Positions 1 to 9,881 of a stretch of 64,000 nucleotides of DNA are shown here, piece after piece; position 1 is the stretch's first letter, and the number at the start of each line of letters is the position of its first letter. Position numbers and translations under genes: made by a program. The notes below the pieces were generated by a model. The model saw only the letters and a program-made list of their open reading frames with translations, was not told where the DNA came from and ran no database searches. The stretch is from Sphingomonas oligophenolica (GTDB taxonomy: Bacteria > Pseudomonadota > Alphaproteobacteria > Sphingomonadales > Sphingomonadaceae): positions 62,001 to 126,000 of the forward strand of contig NZ_RCZK01000004.1 in the NCBI RefSeq assembly GCF_006438955.1, written 5' to 3'.

Positions 1-821
1 TAGTGGCCCTCGCGATAAACGAAGTACATCGGCACATCGAGCGCATAGTCGGCATAGCGCTCGTAGCCGAAGCCATCCTCGAACACGAACGGCAGCATCC
101 CCGTCCGGTGCGGATCGGTGTCCGACCAGATATGGCTGCGGTACGACAACATCCCGTTGGGCCGCCCTTCCGTGAACGGTGAGTTGGCGAACAGCGCGGT
201 CGCGAGCGGCTGGAGCGCGAGGCCGACGCGGAATTTCTTCACCATGTCCGCCTCGGATTCATAATCCAGGTTCACCTGGATCGTGCAGGTGCGCAGCATC
301 ATGTCGAGCCCCATGGTCCCGACCCGCGGCATGTGGCGCAGCATGATCGCGTAGCGGCCCTTGGGCATGATCGGCAGCTCGCTGCGGCGCTTGTCGGGCC
401 ACATGCCGAGGCCCAGGAACCCGATCCCCAGCTTCTCGCCCGCGGCCTTGACCTGTTCGAGGTGACGGCCGGTTTCGGCGCAGGTCTGATGCAGGTTGTC
501 GAGCGGTGCGCCCGACAGTTCGAACTGCCCCGCGGGCTCCAGGCTGACGCTGCCATCGGCCCCGGTCAGCGCGATCAGATTGCCGCCCTCCAGCACCGGC
601 TTCCACCCGAACTGCTCCAGCTCGATCAGCAGCGCGCGGATGCCACCGGGTTCGCCCCAGCTCGGCGCGTGATGATCCTTGGTTGCATAGACGAATTTCT
701 CGTGCTCGGTCCCGATCTTCCACCGGTCGGCCGGCTTTTCGCCGACCGCGAAACTCGCGATCAGTTGGTCGCGCGACTCGATCGTCGCTGAGTTGCTATC
801 CGAAACCGTCTTGGTCGTCAT
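1..821 (-). CDS. gshA: Glutamate--cysteine ligase (plant/alphaproteobacterial type), 3' end cut off by the window
   Basis: Catalyses the first step of glutathione synthesis, ATP-dependent joining of glutamate and cysteine, in the cytoplasm. Reading the minus strand from the ATG at 821 gives 273 codons that run off the left edge, so the C-terminus is missing. The N-terminus contains [12 protein letters not shown], followed by [10 protein letters not shown] and [12 protein letters not shown], typical of the GCS2-type ligases of alphaproteobacteria and plants; further on are GLGMWPD and MPKGRYAIM. Only 34 bp separate it from rsmE, which lies upstream on the same strand, so the two may be co-transcribed. 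Glutathione made here would feed the glyoxalase pair at 22.9-24.1 kb. The start is supported by conserved sequence beginning about 30 codons in. Confidence 0.9.
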   Translation of the reverse strand, partial: MTTKTVSDSNSATIESRDQLIASFAVGEKPADRWKIGTEHEKFVYATKDHHAPSWGEPGGIRALLIELEQFGWKPVLEGGNLIALTGADGSVSLEPAGQFELSGAPLDNLHQTCAETGRHLEQVKAAGEKLGIGFLGLGMWPDKRRSELPIMPKGRYAIMLRHMPRVGTMGLDMMLRTCTIQVNLDYESEADMVKKFRVGLALQPLATALFANSPFTEGRPNGMLSYRSHIWSDTDPHRTGMLPFVFEDGFGYERYADYALDVPMYFVYREGH

Positions 822-855
822 AGGGCCGCGCCTTACGCCGCGATGAACGGGCGCG

Positions 856-1599
856 CTAGCGCCAATCCCCCGCCGCCGCCATCCACAGCGATACCGCCGC
901 CGCCGCCGCGGTGTCGGCGCGTAGAATGCGGGGGCCGAGGCTGATACCCACCACCTGCGGATGCGCACGAATCGCGGCGCGTTCGGCGTCGTCGAACCCG
1001 CCTTCGGGGCCGATCAGGATCGCGGCAGGGCCGGTGCGTGCGCGCATCGCCGCGAACGCGGGCTCGCCGCCGTTTTCGTCGGCGAAGAACAAGGTGCGCT
1101 CGCCCGGCCAATCGCGGAGGAATGCGGCGAGCTTCACCGTCTCGCCCAGCGTCGGCAACGCTGTCCGCGCGCATTGCTCGGCCGCCTCGATCATGTGCGC
1201 GCGCAGCCGGTCGAGCTTGGGGCGATCGACGATCGTCCGCGCGGTGACGACGGGGACGAGCCGGTCGACCCCCAGTTCGCACGCTTTTTCGGCGAGCCAG
1301 TCGACCCGCCCCTTCTTGAGTGGCGCGGCGCACAGCCACAGGTCGGGCACCGGCTCACGCTCACGGAGCTTCCCGGTCACGTCGAGCGTCACCGCGCGCC
1401 GCCCGACCTCGGTCGCGACCGCGAGCCATTCGCCCGTCACGTCGTCGAACAGCTTGACCGGATCGCCGATTTTCAGCCGCATCACCCCGCCGAGATAATG
1501 CGCCGCCGGGCCGTCGATCCGGCGTGGGCCGAGCGCGATCGATTCCTCGACAAAAAGGCGCGGGGTCGATTGCGGGGGCCAGGCGGGGGTCGCGGTCAT
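856..1599 (-). CDS. rsmE: 16S rRNA (uracil-1498-N3)-methyltransferase RsmE
   Basis: Methylates N3 of U1498 in 16S rRNA of the 30S subunit using SAM. The 247-residue protein has the normal family length. The N-terminal PUA-like part contains [11 protein letters not shown] and [20 protein letters not shown]. The C-terminal SPOUT knot carries [12 protein letters not shown] and [15 protein letters not shown], the SAM-binding hallmarks of RsmE. I start at the ATG at 1599; a TTG lies one codon upstream. It is followed closely by gshA on the same strand. Nothing unusual is visible in the sequence. Confidence 0.95.
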   Translation of the reverse strand: MTATPAWPPQSTPRLFVEESIALGPRRIDGPAAHYLGGVMRLKIGDPVKLFDDVTGEWLAVATEVGRRAVTLDVTGKLREREPVPDLWLCAAPLKKGRVDWLAEKACELGVDRLVPVVTARTIVDRPKLDRLRAHMIEAAEQCARTALPTLGETVKLAAFLRDWPGERTLFFADENGGEPAFAAMRARTGPAAILIGPEGGFDDAERAAIRAHPQVVGISLGPRILRADTAAAAAVSLWMAAAGDWR

Positions 1600-1617
1600 C
1601 AAGCGGCTCTAGCAATT

Positions 1618-1636
1618 CCTCCCCGGCACGGGGAGG
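1618..1636. repeat. Short palindrome CCTCCCC-N5-GGGGAGG
   Basis: A 7-bp perfect stem with a 5-nt loop lies just upstream of rsmE. It belongs to the same G/C-run palindrome type as the elements at 54960, 57358 and 61322. It has no T-run and is not an obvious terminator. Confidence 0.5.
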
Positions 1637-1648
1637 GGGAGCAAGGGG

Positions 1649-1810
1649 TCAGCCCCGCGGTTTCGCCAACAATTTCCGCACCACGATCCACACCATCACC
1701 GCCGCGACCACAGCGGCGACCGCCGCGACGCTCACCGCGCCCGCAACCCGCATGATCGCCCAGAACAAAGCCTCGACGAAGCGCCCGACCGCGACCGACA
1801 GGCCGATCAA
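1649..1810 (-). CDS. Possible small single-pass membrane protein (53 aa)
   Basis: This minus-strand frame is open from a TAG about 15 codons upstream. It reads LIGLSVAVGRFVEALFWAIM, then a run of Ala/Val ending VWIVVRKLLAKPRG and TGA. The composition is that of a membrane segment capped by basic residues, unlike the Arg/Gly-rich shadow frames around it. The only ATG in frame is internal, at 1753, which would leave 34 residues; a TTG at 1810 would give 53. No ribosome binding site is evident. It lies upstream of rsmE on the same strand and tail to tail with nothing else. I do not recognise the family. It could equally be noncoding. Confidence 0.3.
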   Translation of the reverse strand: MIGLSVAVGRFVEALFWAIMRVAGAVSVAAVAAVVAAVMVWIVVRKLLAKPRG

Positions 1811-1894
1811 CCGCAGGACTTTCGAAGCGCACTCATGCCCCGTCGTACCCGCCCCGGGCTTGCGCGCCTACCGCCGTCTTCATAGGCGAGGGGG

Positions 1895-2803
1895 ATGACA
1901 CCCGAGATCGTCCCCGACAGCGAGCATCGCGGCCTCGTCGGCGCGCTGCCGCCGACGCTGCGCGGGCTGGCGCTGCTCGCGCGGTTCGATCGCCCGATCG
2001 GCTGGTGGCTATTGTTCTGGCCGGGGGCGTGGGGCGTCGCGCTCGCGGGGGGCGCGGTCGCGCGGTGGACGCTGATCGTGTGGCTCCTCGTCGGCAGCGT
2101 TGCGATGCGCGGCGCGGGGTGCGTCTACAACGACATCGTCGATCGCGATCTCGACGCGCAGGTTGCGCGCACCCGCGCGCGCCCGATCCCGAGCGGACTG
2201 GTGTCGATCAAGCTCGCCTGGGTGTGGCTCGTCGCGCTGTGCCTCGTCGGGCTGGTCGTGCTGCTCCAGCTGAGCGTCCTCGCCGCAATCGTCGCGCTCG
2301 CCAGCCTCGCCCCCGTCGCCGCCTATCCGTTTATGAAGCGGATCACTTGGTGGCCGCAGGCGTGGCTCGGCCTCGTCTTCTCCTGGGCCGCGCTGGTCGG
2401 GTGGAGCGACGTCGCGGGCGCGCTGTCGTGGCCGATCGCGTTGCTCTACGCGGGGTCGATCGCGTGGGTGATCGGCTATGACACGATCTACGCGCTCCAG
2501 GATCGCGAGGACGATGCGCTGATCGGAGTGCGCTCCTCGGCGCTGCGCATGGGCACGCGGGTGCAGGACGGGACTGCGCTGTTCTACGCGCTCGCGCTGC
2601 TGCTGTGGGCGGCGGCGATCTGGCTCGTCCGCCGCGATCCGCTCGCGTTGCTCGCGCTCGCCCCGGTCGCGCTTCACCTGCTGTGGCAGGTCGCGACGCT
2701 CGACCCCGCCGACGGTGCCAACGCGCTCGCGCGGTTCCGCAGCAACCGGTTCGCGGGGCTGCTAATGTTCCTCGCCTGCGTGGTGGTGGCGACGCCGCTG
2801 TGA
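1895..2803 (+). CDS. ubiA: 4-hydroxybenzoate polyprenyltransferase
   Basis: An integral membrane enzyme that attaches the polyprenyl tail to 4-hydroxybenzoate in ubiquinone synthesis. The 302-residue protein is rich in hydrophobic segments. It carries both Asp-rich prenyl-diphosphate motifs: YNDIVDRDLD near residues 78-87 and IGYDTIYALQDREDD in the second half. RPIGWWLLFWPGAW near residue 33 is typical of bacterial UbiA. The long-chain prenyl donor is probably made by the polyprenyl diphosphate synthase at 26785, although the genes are not adjacent. The start ATG follows a weak GAGGGGG stretch. A pair of inverted repeats follows the gene. Confidence 0.95.
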   Translation: MTPEIVPDSEHRGLVGALPPTLRGLALLARFDRPIGWWLLFWPGAWGVALAGGAVARWTLIVWLLVGSVAMRGAGCVYNDIVDRDLDAQVARTRARPIPSGLVSIKLAWVWLVALCLVGLVVLLQLSVLAAIVALASLAPVAAYPFMKRITWWPQAWLGLVFSWAALVGWSDVAGALSWPIALLYAGSIAWVIGYDTIYALQDREDDALIGVRSSALRMGTRVQDGTALFYALALLLWAAAIWLVRRDPLALLALAPVALHLLWQVATLDPADGANALARFRSNRFAGLLMFLACVVVATPL

Positions 2804-2836
2804 CTGTCGGGTGTGGGCGAAGGGTATGGCTTTCCA

Positions 2837-2918
2837 CCGTGCTTCGACAGGCTCAGCACGAACGGGGTGTTAAGGCGCAGGCTCCCCAACCCTCCGTTCG
2901 CCCTGAGCCTGTCGAAGG
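2837..2918. repeat. Inverted pair of a dispersed palindromic repeat (family A, pair 1)
   Basis: One copy, CTTCGACAGGCTCAGCACGA..., at 2837-2865 faces its near reverse complement, CGTTCGCCCTGAGCCTGTCG..., at 2894-2918. Together they can fold into a hairpin between ubiA and uvrC. The same unit recurs as inverted pairs at 9805, 11195 and 18772. Confidence 0.85.
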
Positions 2919-2974
2919 GCGCGCGATGCACGCCGCTCTAGCGATCCGCGGCTCAACCCCCTAGATTCACGACA

Positions 2975-4900
2975 ATGTCCGGCTCCTACGGCCCCCCCGA
3001 TCGCTTCAACGAGGAACGCGCGACCTATGCGGTGCGCGGATCGGACACGCCCGACCTCGAAGCGGGGGTCGCCGCGATCCGTAACGTGCTCGCGACGCTG
3101 CCGACGCGGTCGGGCGTGTACCGGATGCAGGACGCCAAGGGCGACGTCCTTTACGTCGGCAAGGCGCGCTCGCTCAAACAGCGCGTCGCCAATTACGTCC
3201 AGTGGAAGACGCTGTCGAAACGCCTCCAGCGGATGATCGCGCAGACCCGGTCGATGACGATCGTCACGACCAACAACGAGGCGGAGGCGCTGCTGCTCGA
3301 GGCGCAGCTGATCAAGCGTTATCGCCCCGCCTACAATGTCCTGCTCCGCGACGATAAAAGCTTTCCCTTCATCCTGATCCGCGCCGATCATGATTTTCCG
3401 CGCGTCCAGAAGCATCGCGGCGCGCGCCGTGCGAAGGGCAATTATTATGGCCCGTTCGCGAGCGCGGGTTCGGTCAACAACACCCTCAACGCGCTCCAGA
3501 AGCTGTTCCTGCTACGCTCGTGCACCGACGGTTTCTTCAAGACCCGCGACCGCCCGTGCCTGCTCTACCAGATCAAGCGCTGCTCGGCGCCGTGCGTCGG
3601 GCGGATCGACCCCGCCGGCTATGCCGAGCTGGTCGACGACGCGCGGGCGTTCCTCGGCGGCAAATCGACCGGGGTCCAGGCCAAGCTCGCGGCGCAGATG
3701 CAGGGCGCCGCGGAGAACATGGATTTCGAACTCGCCGCGCTGCTCCGCGATCGCCTGAAGGCGCTGACCTTCATCCAGGGGACGCAGGCGATCAACGCCG
3801 AGGGGGTCGGCGACGCCGACGTCTTCGCGCTGGCGTGCAGCAACGGCGTGATGGGGATCCAGGCGTTTTTCATCCGCGGCGGCCAGAACTGGGGCCACCG
3901 CAGCTTCTTCCCCCAGCACACCAACGAGGTGCCCGAGGACGAGGTGCTCGCCGCCTTCCTCACCCAGTTCTACGAGGAAGTGCCGCCGCCCAAGACGATC
4001 CTGCTCGACCGCGAACTCGGCGAGGCGGCATTGCTCGGCGAAGCATTGGGCGAGCGCGCAGGCTACAAGGTCGCGCTGTCGGTGCCCCAGCGCGGCGACC
4101 GGCGGCGGCTGATGGATCAGGCCAAGCGCAACGCGGTCGAGGCGCTCGAACGCCGCCTCGCCGAGAGCACCACCCAGGCCAGGCTGCTCCGCGAGGTCGC
4201 CGAGCTGTTCGATCTCGCCGAGCCGCCCGACCGGATCGAGGTCTACGACAACAGCCATATCCAGGGCACCAACGCGGTCGGCGCGATGGTGGTCGCGGGG
4301 CCGGAGGGCTTTCGCAAGGGCCAGTACCGGAAATTCAACATCAAGGACAAGAACACCGCCCCCGGCGACGATTTCGCGATGATGAAGGAGGTGCTCACCC
4401 GCCGCTTTGCCCGCGCGCAGGCGGATGACCCCGATCGCGACAACGCCACCTGGCCCGATCTCGTCCTGCTCGACGGCGGGCGGGGGCAATTGAACGCCGC
4501 GAAGGCGGTGCTCGAGGATCTCGGGATCGAGGACGTGTGCCTGGTCGGCGTCGCCAAGGGCCCGCACCACGGCCGCGACGGGCGCGAGGTGTTCCACCTG
4601 ATGGACGGGCGCGACTTCCAGCTGCCCGTCAACGCGCCGGTGCTGTTCTACCTCCAGCGCCTCCGCGACGAGGTCCACCGCTTCGCGATCGGCGCGCATC
4701 GCGACAAGCGCGCGAAAGCGATCGGCGCAAGCCCGCTCGACGAGGTCCCCGGCATCGGCCCCGCGCGCAAGAAGGCGCTGCTGATGCACTTCGGCACCGG
4801 CCGCGCGGTGAGGAACGCCAGCCTCGAAGACCTGCAACAGGCCCCCGGCGTGTCGAAGGGTGTCGCGCAACAAGTCTATGACTTCTACCATGCGCGGTGA
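2975..4900 (+). CDS. uvrC: UvrABC excinuclease subunit C
   Basis: The dual-incision nuclease of nucleotide excision repair; it cuts the damaged strand on both sides after loading by UvrA and UvrB. The 641-residue protein has a GIY-YIG domain beginning SGVYRMQDAKGDVLYVGKA near residue 45. NNEAEALLLEAQLIKRYRP follows, then YGPFASA, a UVR-type region, the RNase-H-like second nuclease half (EVYDNSHIQG and LLDGGRGQL), and C-terminal helix-hairpin-helix repeats (DEVPGIGPARKKALL, APGVSKGVA). The N-terminus is about 30 residues longer than the minimal family, but ATG 2975 is the first ATG in frame. I saw no LexA-type box in front of it, in contrast to uvrA in this window. Confidence 0.97.
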   Translation: MSGSYGPPDRFNEERATYAVRGSDTPDLEAGVAAIRNVLATLPTRSGVYRMQDAKGDVLYVGKARSLKQRVANYVQWKTLSKRLQRMIAQTRSMTIVTTNNEAEALLLEAQLIKRYRPAYNVLLRDDKSFPFILIRADHDFPRVQKHRGARRAKGNYYGPFASAGSVNNTLNALQKLFLLRSCTDGFFKTRDRPCLLYQIKRCSAPCVGRIDPAGYAELVDDARAFLGGKSTGVQAKLAAQMQGAAENMDFELAALLRDRLKALTFIQGTQAINAEGVGDADVFALACSNGVMGIQAFFIRGGQNWGHRSFFPQHTNEVPEDEVLAAFLTQFYEEVPPPKTILLDRELGEAALLGEALGERAGYKVALSVPQRGDRRRLMDQAKRNAVEALERRLAESTTQARLLREVAELFDLAEPPDRIEVYDNSHIQGTNAVGAMVVAGPEGFRKGQYRKFNIKDKNTAPGDDFAMMKEVLTRRFARAQADDPDRDNATWPDLVLLDGGRGQLNAAKAVLEDLGIEDVCLVGVAKGPHHGRDGREVFHLMDGRDFQLPVNAPVLFYLQRLRDEVHRFAIGAHRDKRAKAIGASPLDEVPGIGPARKKALLMHFGTGRAVRNASLEDLQQAPGVSKGVAQQVYDFYHAR

Positions 4901-4985
4901 CGGCGGCAGGGTTGGCGGAATGTGCCGCGCCCCCGCACGCCGATTCTGCGAGTTTTGCGAATTGTTCATCCCCGGTCGCTAGCCC

Positions 4986-5942
4986 ATGGGCATGACGACC
5001 CCTGTCTTCATCACGATCGATACCGAATTTGCCGAGCGGCATTATGCCGCGGGGCTCGACCTCGATGCGATCTACGATCTTTCGCTCGAACCCGCCGGCG
5101 TGGGGCTCAGCTATCAGCTCGAGGCGTTCGCGCGGCATGGGCTGAAGGCGTGTTTCTTCGTCGATCCGATGCCCGCGATGGTGTTCGGGCTCGATCCGGT
5201 GCGGCGGATGGTCGAAACGATCCTCGACGCGGGGCAGGAGGTGCAGCTCCATCTCCACCCGAGCTGGACGACCGCGCGGCTCGACGATCGTACCGTCCGC
5301 GGCCGCGACCTGATGCACGAATATCCGCGCGCCGAACAGATCGACCTGCTCGAAGGCGCAACCGAATTGCTCGTTGCGGCGGGGGCGCCGCGCCCGATCG
5401 CGTTCCGCGCGGGTAGCTATGGCGCCAACGACGACACCCTCGCCGCACTCGCGATGACCGGGTTCCTGTTCGACAGCAGCCACAACGGTGCAGCGGCCCC
5501 GGTCGCGAGCCGGATCTCGTTGCCCCCCGATTGCATCGCGCCGCTGCGCGACGCGGTGATCGAGGTTCCGGTGACGGTGATCGAGGACAGCCCGGGCAGC
5601 CTGCGCACCTTTCAGCTGTGCGCGCTGTCGACCGGGGAGATGGAAGCAGCGCTCGATCATGCCCGTGACGAACGCCATGCCGCGGTCACGATCGTCAGCC
5701 ACGGGTTCGAGCTCGCCAACCGTTCGGGGACACGGCCGAACGGCGTCCATGTGCGCCGGTTCGAAGCGTTGTGCGAACGGCTCGAGGCGGATGCAGACAC
5801 GCTGCCGACGATGCATTTCGCGGATCGGCCCGCGCTCGCCTTGGGTCACAACGACGAGCCGCTGGCGCCCGACACGCTGCGGACCCGGTGGCGACAAGCC
5901 GAGCAACTCTGGTCGAACTGGGTGTCGGAACGCGCGGCGTGA
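4986..5942 (+). CDS. Polysaccharide deacetylase (NodB-like, WalW type)
   Basis: A 318-residue protein of the carbohydrate esterase 4 / NodB fold. The N-terminus reads FITIDTEFAE, the metal-binding Asp motif, and VQLHLHPSWT near residue 85 supplies the His pair. IAFRAGSYGAN near residue 138 fits motif 3. The family removes acetyl groups from polysaccharides or peptidoglycan, but the substrate here is unknown. There is no signal peptide, so it resembles the cytoplasmic WalW-like enzymes of polysaccharide loci. Its stop codon overlaps the GTG of the next gene by 4 bp (GTGA), which strongly suggests translational coupling with the acetyltransferase-like protein. Confidence 0.8.
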   Translation: MGMTTPVFITIDTEFAERHYAAGLDLDAIYDLSLEPAGVGLSYQLEAFARHGLKACFFVDPMPAMVFGLDPVRRMVETILDAGQEVQLHLHPSWTTARLDDRTVRGRDLMHEYPRAEQIDLLEGATELLVAAGAPRPIAFRAGSYGANDDTLAALAMTGFLFDSSHNGAAAPVASRISLPPDCIAPLRDAVIEVPVTVIEDSPGSLRTFQLCALSTGEMEAALDHARDERHAAVTIVSHGFELANRSGTRPNGVHVRRFEALCERLEADADTLPTMHFADRPALALGHNDEPLAPDTLRTRWRQAEQLWSNWVSERAA

Positions 5943-6829
5943 CACCGATCGCGCTGACATTCCAGATCGGCGCGCGGACCCTGGCGAGCGTCGATCGGTC
6001 GCTGATCCGGGTGCCGTACACGCTTGACGCGGTCCTCGCCGCCGCCCCGCCGGTGCTTCCGCCGCTCGACGGCGATGGCTATCTCATTACATCGTTGCCC
6101 GAACCATTGCTGCCAACGATCCAGCGCGACGGGATGATCGGCTACGTCCGCCAGCGTTATGTCCGTTATCACGCCGATTTCTCGGTCGGGCACGAGGCCT
6201 GGCTCGCGGCGCTGTCGGGTAGCGCGCGCGCGACGATCAAGCGCAAGACCAAGAAGGTCGCCGCGGCCTCGGGCGGCACGCTCGATATCCGTGCGTATCG
6301 CACCCCCGACGAATTCGCCGCCTTCCATCCGCTTGCGCGGCGCGTGTCGGCGCGGACCTATCAGGAAAAATTACTCGGCGCGGGGCTTCCCGCCGCGGGG
6401 GACTCATTGCACCGTCTGATCGAGCTTGCCGCGGCGGATTGCGTGCGCGCCTGGCTGTTGTCGATCGCGGGCGAGCCGGTCGCGTATCTGTGCTGCACCG
6501 CGCGCGGCGGCACGTTGCTCTACACCTATGTCGGGCATGATCCGGGGTACAACGACCTGTCGCCGGGGACGGTGCTCCAGGCGGAGGCAATGACTCAGCT
6601 GTTCGACGATCGCTTCGCGCGGTTCGACTTCACCGAGGGCGAGGGCCAGCACAAGCGGTTGTTCGCAACCGGGGGGACGCGGTGCGTCGACCTGCTGCTG
6701 CTGCGCCCGACGCTCGCCAACCGCGCGACCGTCGCGGCGCTGGCGGGGTTCGATGCCGCGGTCGCGGTCGCCAAGCGCGCCGCGGCCAGCCCGTTGCTCG
6801 CGCGGATCGCTCGACGGGTGCGCCGCTGA
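5939..6829 (+). CDS. FemAB/BioF2-like GNAT-family acetyltransferase
   Basis: A 296-residue protein starting at GTG 5939, inside the stop of the preceding gene. The open frame extends 168 bp further upstream through the deacetylase, but the overlap start is more credible. The middle contains SGSARATIKRKTKKV and a stretch ending VSARTYQEKLLG. The C-terminal half has AYLCCTARGGTLLYTYVGHDPGYNDLSPGTVL and FDFTEGEGQHKRLFA, which match the acetyltransferase domain of CelD/BioF2-like proteins found with exopolysaccharide genes. Together with the deacetylase it probably modifies a cell-surface sugar or lipid. The precise substrate cannot be read from sequence. Confidence 0.7.
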   Translation: MTPIALTFQIGARTLASVDRSLIRVPYTLDAVLAAAPPVLPPLDGDGYLITSLPEPLLPTIQRDGMIGYVRQRYVRYHADFSVGHEAWLAALSGSARATIKRKTKKVAAASGGTLDIRAYRTPDEFAAFHPLARRVSARTYQEKLLGAGLPAAGDSLHRLIELAAADCVRAWLLSIAGEPVAYLCCTARGGTLLYTYVGHDPGYNDLSPGTVLQAEAMTQLFDDRFARFDFTEGEGQHKRLFATGGTRCVDLLLLRPTLANRATVAALAGFDAAVAVAKRAAASPLLARIARRVRR

Positions 6830-6852
6830 CGCGAACCGGCTAGGCTGGCGTG

Positions 6853-7584
6853 ATGCACCTGTCCGCCACCGCCATCGTGATCGCCGTCCGCGCGCATGGC
6901 GAACATGGCGCGATCGTCCGCGCGCTGACGCGCGACGACGGGGTTCAGCCCGGCTATGTCCGTGGCGGCGGGTCGCGGCGGTTGCGGCCGCTGCTCCAGC
7001 CCGGCGACACGATCCTTGGCGACTGGCGCGCGCGGACCAGTGAACAGCTCGCGGCGTTGACGATCGAACCCGTCCACAGCCGCGCTGCGCTCCATGGCGA
7101 GCCGCTGGCCGCCGCCGCGATCGACTGGACGGCCGCGCTCACCGCGACCGCCTTGCCCGAAGCGCAACCCTATCCGCGGCTTTACGATGGCCTGATCGGG
7201 GTGCTCGACGCGATCGAGGCGGCGCCCGCGGCGCGGGGCTGGGCGGTGGCGCTGGTTCGTTACGAACTGCTGCTGCTCGCCGAACTGGGGTTCGGGCTCG
7301 ATCTCGACCGTTGCGTCGTGACCGGAGCGGTCGACGATCTGGGCTTCGTCAGCCCGAAGAGCGGCGCAGCGGTCAGCCGCGGCGCGGCGCATGGGCATGA
7401 GGCGAAGCTACTGGCGTTGCCTGATTTTCTGCGCGACGGCGGCACGGCGGACTGGCCCGATATCCTCGCCGGGCTGGCGATCACCGGGCATTTCCTCGCG
7501 CGCGATATCCTGGTCGATCGCCGCGCCGATCCGCTGGCCGCGCGCGGGCGGCTGGTCGATCGGCTCAAAAGGGCGGTTGCGTGA
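6853..7584 (+). CDS. recO: DNA repair protein RecO
   Basis: Mediator of RecFOR recombination; helps load RecA on SSB-coated single-stranded DNA. The 243-residue protein begins with the OB-fold region [26 protein letters not shown] and [10 protein letters not shown]. It continues with the helical domain ([23 protein letters not shown]...[13 protein letters not shown]), typical of alphaproteobacterial RecO. A GTG sits one codon before the ATG I use. The gene ends in GTGA, overlapping an in-frame GTG of the leuB reading frame. Confidence 0.93.
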   Translation: MHLSATAIVIAVRAHGEHGAIVRALTRDDGVQPGYVRGGGSRRLRPLLQPGDTILGDWRARTSEQLAALTIEPVHSRAALHGEPLAAAAIDWTAALTATALPEAQPYPRLYDGLIGVLDAIEAAPAARGWAVALVRYELLLLAELGFGLDLDRCVVTGAVDDLGFVSPKSGAAVSRGAAHGHEAKLLALPDFLRDGGTADWPDILAGLAITGHFLARDILVDRRADPLAARGRLVDRLKRAVA

Positions 7585-7613
7585 CCGCGCGGCGCTCGGC
7601 AAGGGCGGACGGC

Positions 7614-8678
7614 ATGACGTTGATCGCACTCCTCGCCGGGGACGGCATCGGCCCCGAAGTCGTCGCCGAGGCACGCCGCGTGCTCGATGCGACCGGCCTC
7701 ACCCTGGCCTATGAGGAGGCACCCGTCGGCGGCGCAGCGTATCGCGCGGCGGGGCATCCGTTGCCGCCCGAGACGCTCGCGCTCGCCGCGCGCGCCGATG
7801 CGATCCTGTTCGGCGCGGTGGGCGATCCCGCCTATGATTCGCTCGAGCGCGCGCTCCGGCCCGAACAGGCGATCCTGGGGCTGCGCAAGGCGCTCGGGCT
7901 GTTCGCGAACCTGCGTCCCGCGACGCTGTTCGCAGGGTTGGAGGATGCCTCTCCGCTGCGCCCCGACATCGCGCGGCGGATCGACCTGGTGATCCTGCGC
8001 GAACTGACCGGCGATGTGTATTTCGGCGAAAAGGCGCAGCACCGTACCACCGATGGGCGCCGCGAGGGCTACGACATCATGTCCTATGCCGAGGACGAGG
8101 TGCGCCGGATCGCGACGGTTGGCTTCGAAATGGCCAAGCGACGCGAGCGCAAGCTGTGTTCGGTCGACAAGGCCAACGTCCTCGAAACCTCGCAACTGTG
8201 GCGCGACGTCGTCATCGAGCTGTCCGCCGATTACCCCGAGGTCGCGCTGACCCACATGTACGTCGACAATGCGGCAATGCAGATGGTCCGCAACCCGGGG
8301 CAGTTCGACGTGATCGTCACCGGCAATCTGTTCGGCGACATCCTGTCCGACCAGGCGAGCATGTGCGCGGGGTCGATCGGGATGCTGCCGTCGGCATCGC
8401 TGCGCACGTGGAGCGGCGACACCGGGCTGTACGAACCGATCCACGGTTCAGCGCCCGACATCGCGGGGCAGGGCAAGGCCAATCCATGTGCCGCGATCCT
8501 GTCGGCGGCGATGATGCTGCGCCATTCGCTTGGGCAAGAGGCGGCGGCGGCGCGGATCGAGGCGGCGGTGGCCGCGGCGATCGCGGGTGGCGCGCGCACC
8601 CCCGATCTCGGCGGATCGCTGGCGACCGCCGCGATGGGCGATGCGGTGCTCGCCGCGCTGGAATCCGGGGCGGCGTGA
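7614..8678 (+). CDS. leuB: 3-isopropylmalate dehydrogenase
   Basis: NAD-dependent oxidative decarboxylation of 3-isopropylmalate, the third step of leucine synthesis. The family N-terminus, [20 protein letters not shown], begins at ATG 7614. The frame is open back to a GTG at 7581 that overlaps the recO stop and would add 11 residues. Substrate and cofactor motifs are visible: [49 protein letters not shown] and [17 protein letters not shown]. The length of 354 residues is normal. It ends with a GTGA overlap into a glycosyltransferase gene; leuCD are not in the window, so leuB sits apart from the rest of its pathway. Confidence 0.95.
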   Translation: MTLIALLAGDGIGPEVVAEARRVLDATGLTLAYEEAPVGGAAYRAAGHPLPPETLALAARADAILFGAVGDPAYDSLERALRPEQAILGLRKALGLFANLRPATLFAGLEDASPLRPDIARRIDLVILRELTGDVYFGEKAQHRTTDGRREGYDIMSYAEDEVRRIATVGFEMAKRRERKLCSVDKANVLETSQLWRDVVIELSADYPEVALTHMYVDNAAMQMVRNPGQFDVIVTGNLFGDILSDQASMCAGSIGMLPSASLRTWSGDTGLYEPIHGSAPDIAGQGKANPCAAILSAAMMLRHSLGQEAAAARIEAAVAAAIAGGARTPDLGGSLATAAMGDAVLAALESGAA

Positions 8679-9772
8679 GCGACAGCCTCGAACTCGCGGT
8701 CGTCATTCCGACGTTCAACGAACGCGCGAACGTGCCGACGTTGATCGCCAAGCTCGATTCTGCGCTCGCCGGGCGGCGGTGGGAAGCGATCTTCGTCGAC
8801 GACGACAGCCCCGACGGCACCGCCGAGGCGGCGCGCGAGCTGGGGCGGATCGACAACCGCGTGCGCGTGATCCAGCGGATCGGGCGGCGCGGGCTGTCGT
8901 CGGCGTGTATCGAGGGCATGTGCGCGACTGCCGCGCAATGCGTTGCGGTGATCGACGGCGACCTGCAGCATGACGAGACCTTGCTGCCGCAGATGCTCGA
9001 TCGGTTGCAGGCGGCGGATGCGCTCGACCTGGTAATCGGATCGCGTTTCGTCGCGGGCGGCGGCACCGGCGACTGGGATCGCGACCGCGTCGCCAAATCG
9101 GCGCTCGCGACGAAGCTGTCGCGCCGCGTGCTGAAGGCCGATCTCAGCGATCCGATGAGCGGGTTCTTCATGATCCGCACCGACATCGCGCGGCGGCTGT
9201 CGCCCGCCCTGTCCGCGATCGGGTTCAAGATCCTGCTCGACCTGATGACCGCGAGCCCGACCCCGCTCGCGTTCGCCGAATTGCCCTATACTTTCCGTAC
9301 CCGCAGCGAGGGTGAATCGAAGCTCGATCACGTCGTCGCGATGGAATATCTGATCGCGCTGTACGACCGGATGTTCGGGCGGATCATCCCGGTCCGCTTC
9401 GCGATGTTTTCCGCGATCGGGGTGATGGGGATCGGCGTCCACATGGGCGTGCTGGGGCTGGCGATGCTGGCGGGAAGCGACTTCATCCTCGCGCAGATCC
9501 TGGGCGCGGTGGCGGCGATGACCTTCAACTTCTTCCTCAACAACGCGCTCACCTATCGCGACCGGCGGCTCAAGGGACTTCGCCAGATGCTCGACGGCTG
9601 GGTGTCGTTCTGCGCCGTGTGTTCGGTCGGGCTGGTCGCGAATGTCGGGATCGCGGCGTTCGTCCACGACGCGCGCAACGGCACCGCGGCGAGTGCGGCG
9701 CTGATCGGCATCCTGGTCGGCGCGGTGTGGAATTATGCACTGTCGTCGAAATTCACCTGGGGTCGATACTAG
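8675..9772 (+). CDS. Dolichol-phosphate-mannose-synthase-like GT2 glycosyltransferase fused to a GtrA membrane domain
   Basis: A 365-residue protein starting at GTG 8675, overlapping the leuB stop. The catalytic GT2 domain (about residues 8-230) has [23 protein letters not shown] and [10 protein letters not shown], the nucleotide-sugar and metal-binding motifs of polyprenyl-phosphate mannose or glucose synthases. The remaining 130 residues form four hydrophobic helices of the GtrA/DPMS type ([15 protein letters not shown]...[15 protein letters not shown]). The family makes polyprenyl-phosphate sugars for transfer across the inner membrane. The neighbouring convergent gene encodes a PMT-type transferase that would use such a donor. 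Which sugar is used is unknown. Confidence 0.85.
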   Translation: MSDSLELAVVIPTFNERANVPTLIAKLDSALAGRRWEAIFVDDDSPDGTAEAARELGRIDNRVRVIQRIGRRGLSSACIEGMCATAAQCVAVIDGDLQHDETLLPQMLDRLQAADALDLVIGSRFVAGGGTGDWDRDRVAKSALATKLSRRVLKADLSDPMSGFFMIRTDIARRLSPALSAIGFKILLDLMTASPTPLAFAELPYTFRTRSEGESKLDHVVAMEYLIALYDRMFGRIIPVRFAMFSAIGVMGIGVHMGVLGLAMLAGSDFILAQILGAVAAMTFNFFLNNALTYRDRRLKGLRQMLDGWVSFCAVCSVGLVANVGIAAFVHDARNGTAASAALIGILVGAVWNYALSSKFTWGRY

Positions 9773-9804
9773 CGCCAGCGTCGCGAGATCGTCCAAACGC
9801 TCGA

Positions 9805-9869
9805 CCGTTCGCCCTGAGCTTGTCGAAGGGCATGAGTCTCAGGTGCTTCGACAGGCTCAGCACGAACGG
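9805..9869. repeat. Inverted pair of family A repeat (pair 2)
   Basis: Units at 9805-9829 (CCGTTCGCCCTGAGCTTGTC...) and 9843-9869 (reverse orientation, CTTCGACAGGCTCAGCACGA...) are 13 bp apart. They form a hairpin between the convergent GT2-GtrA and PMT genes, where it could act as a bidirectional transcription stop. Confidence 0.85.
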
Positions 9870-9881
9870 TTATGTCCTGTG

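Noticed and set aside
1599..1832. 77-codon minus-strand ORF from ATG 1832
   Set aside because: Arg/Gly-rich, shadow-like composition; the overlapping frame at 1649-1810 looks more like a real small membrane protein.
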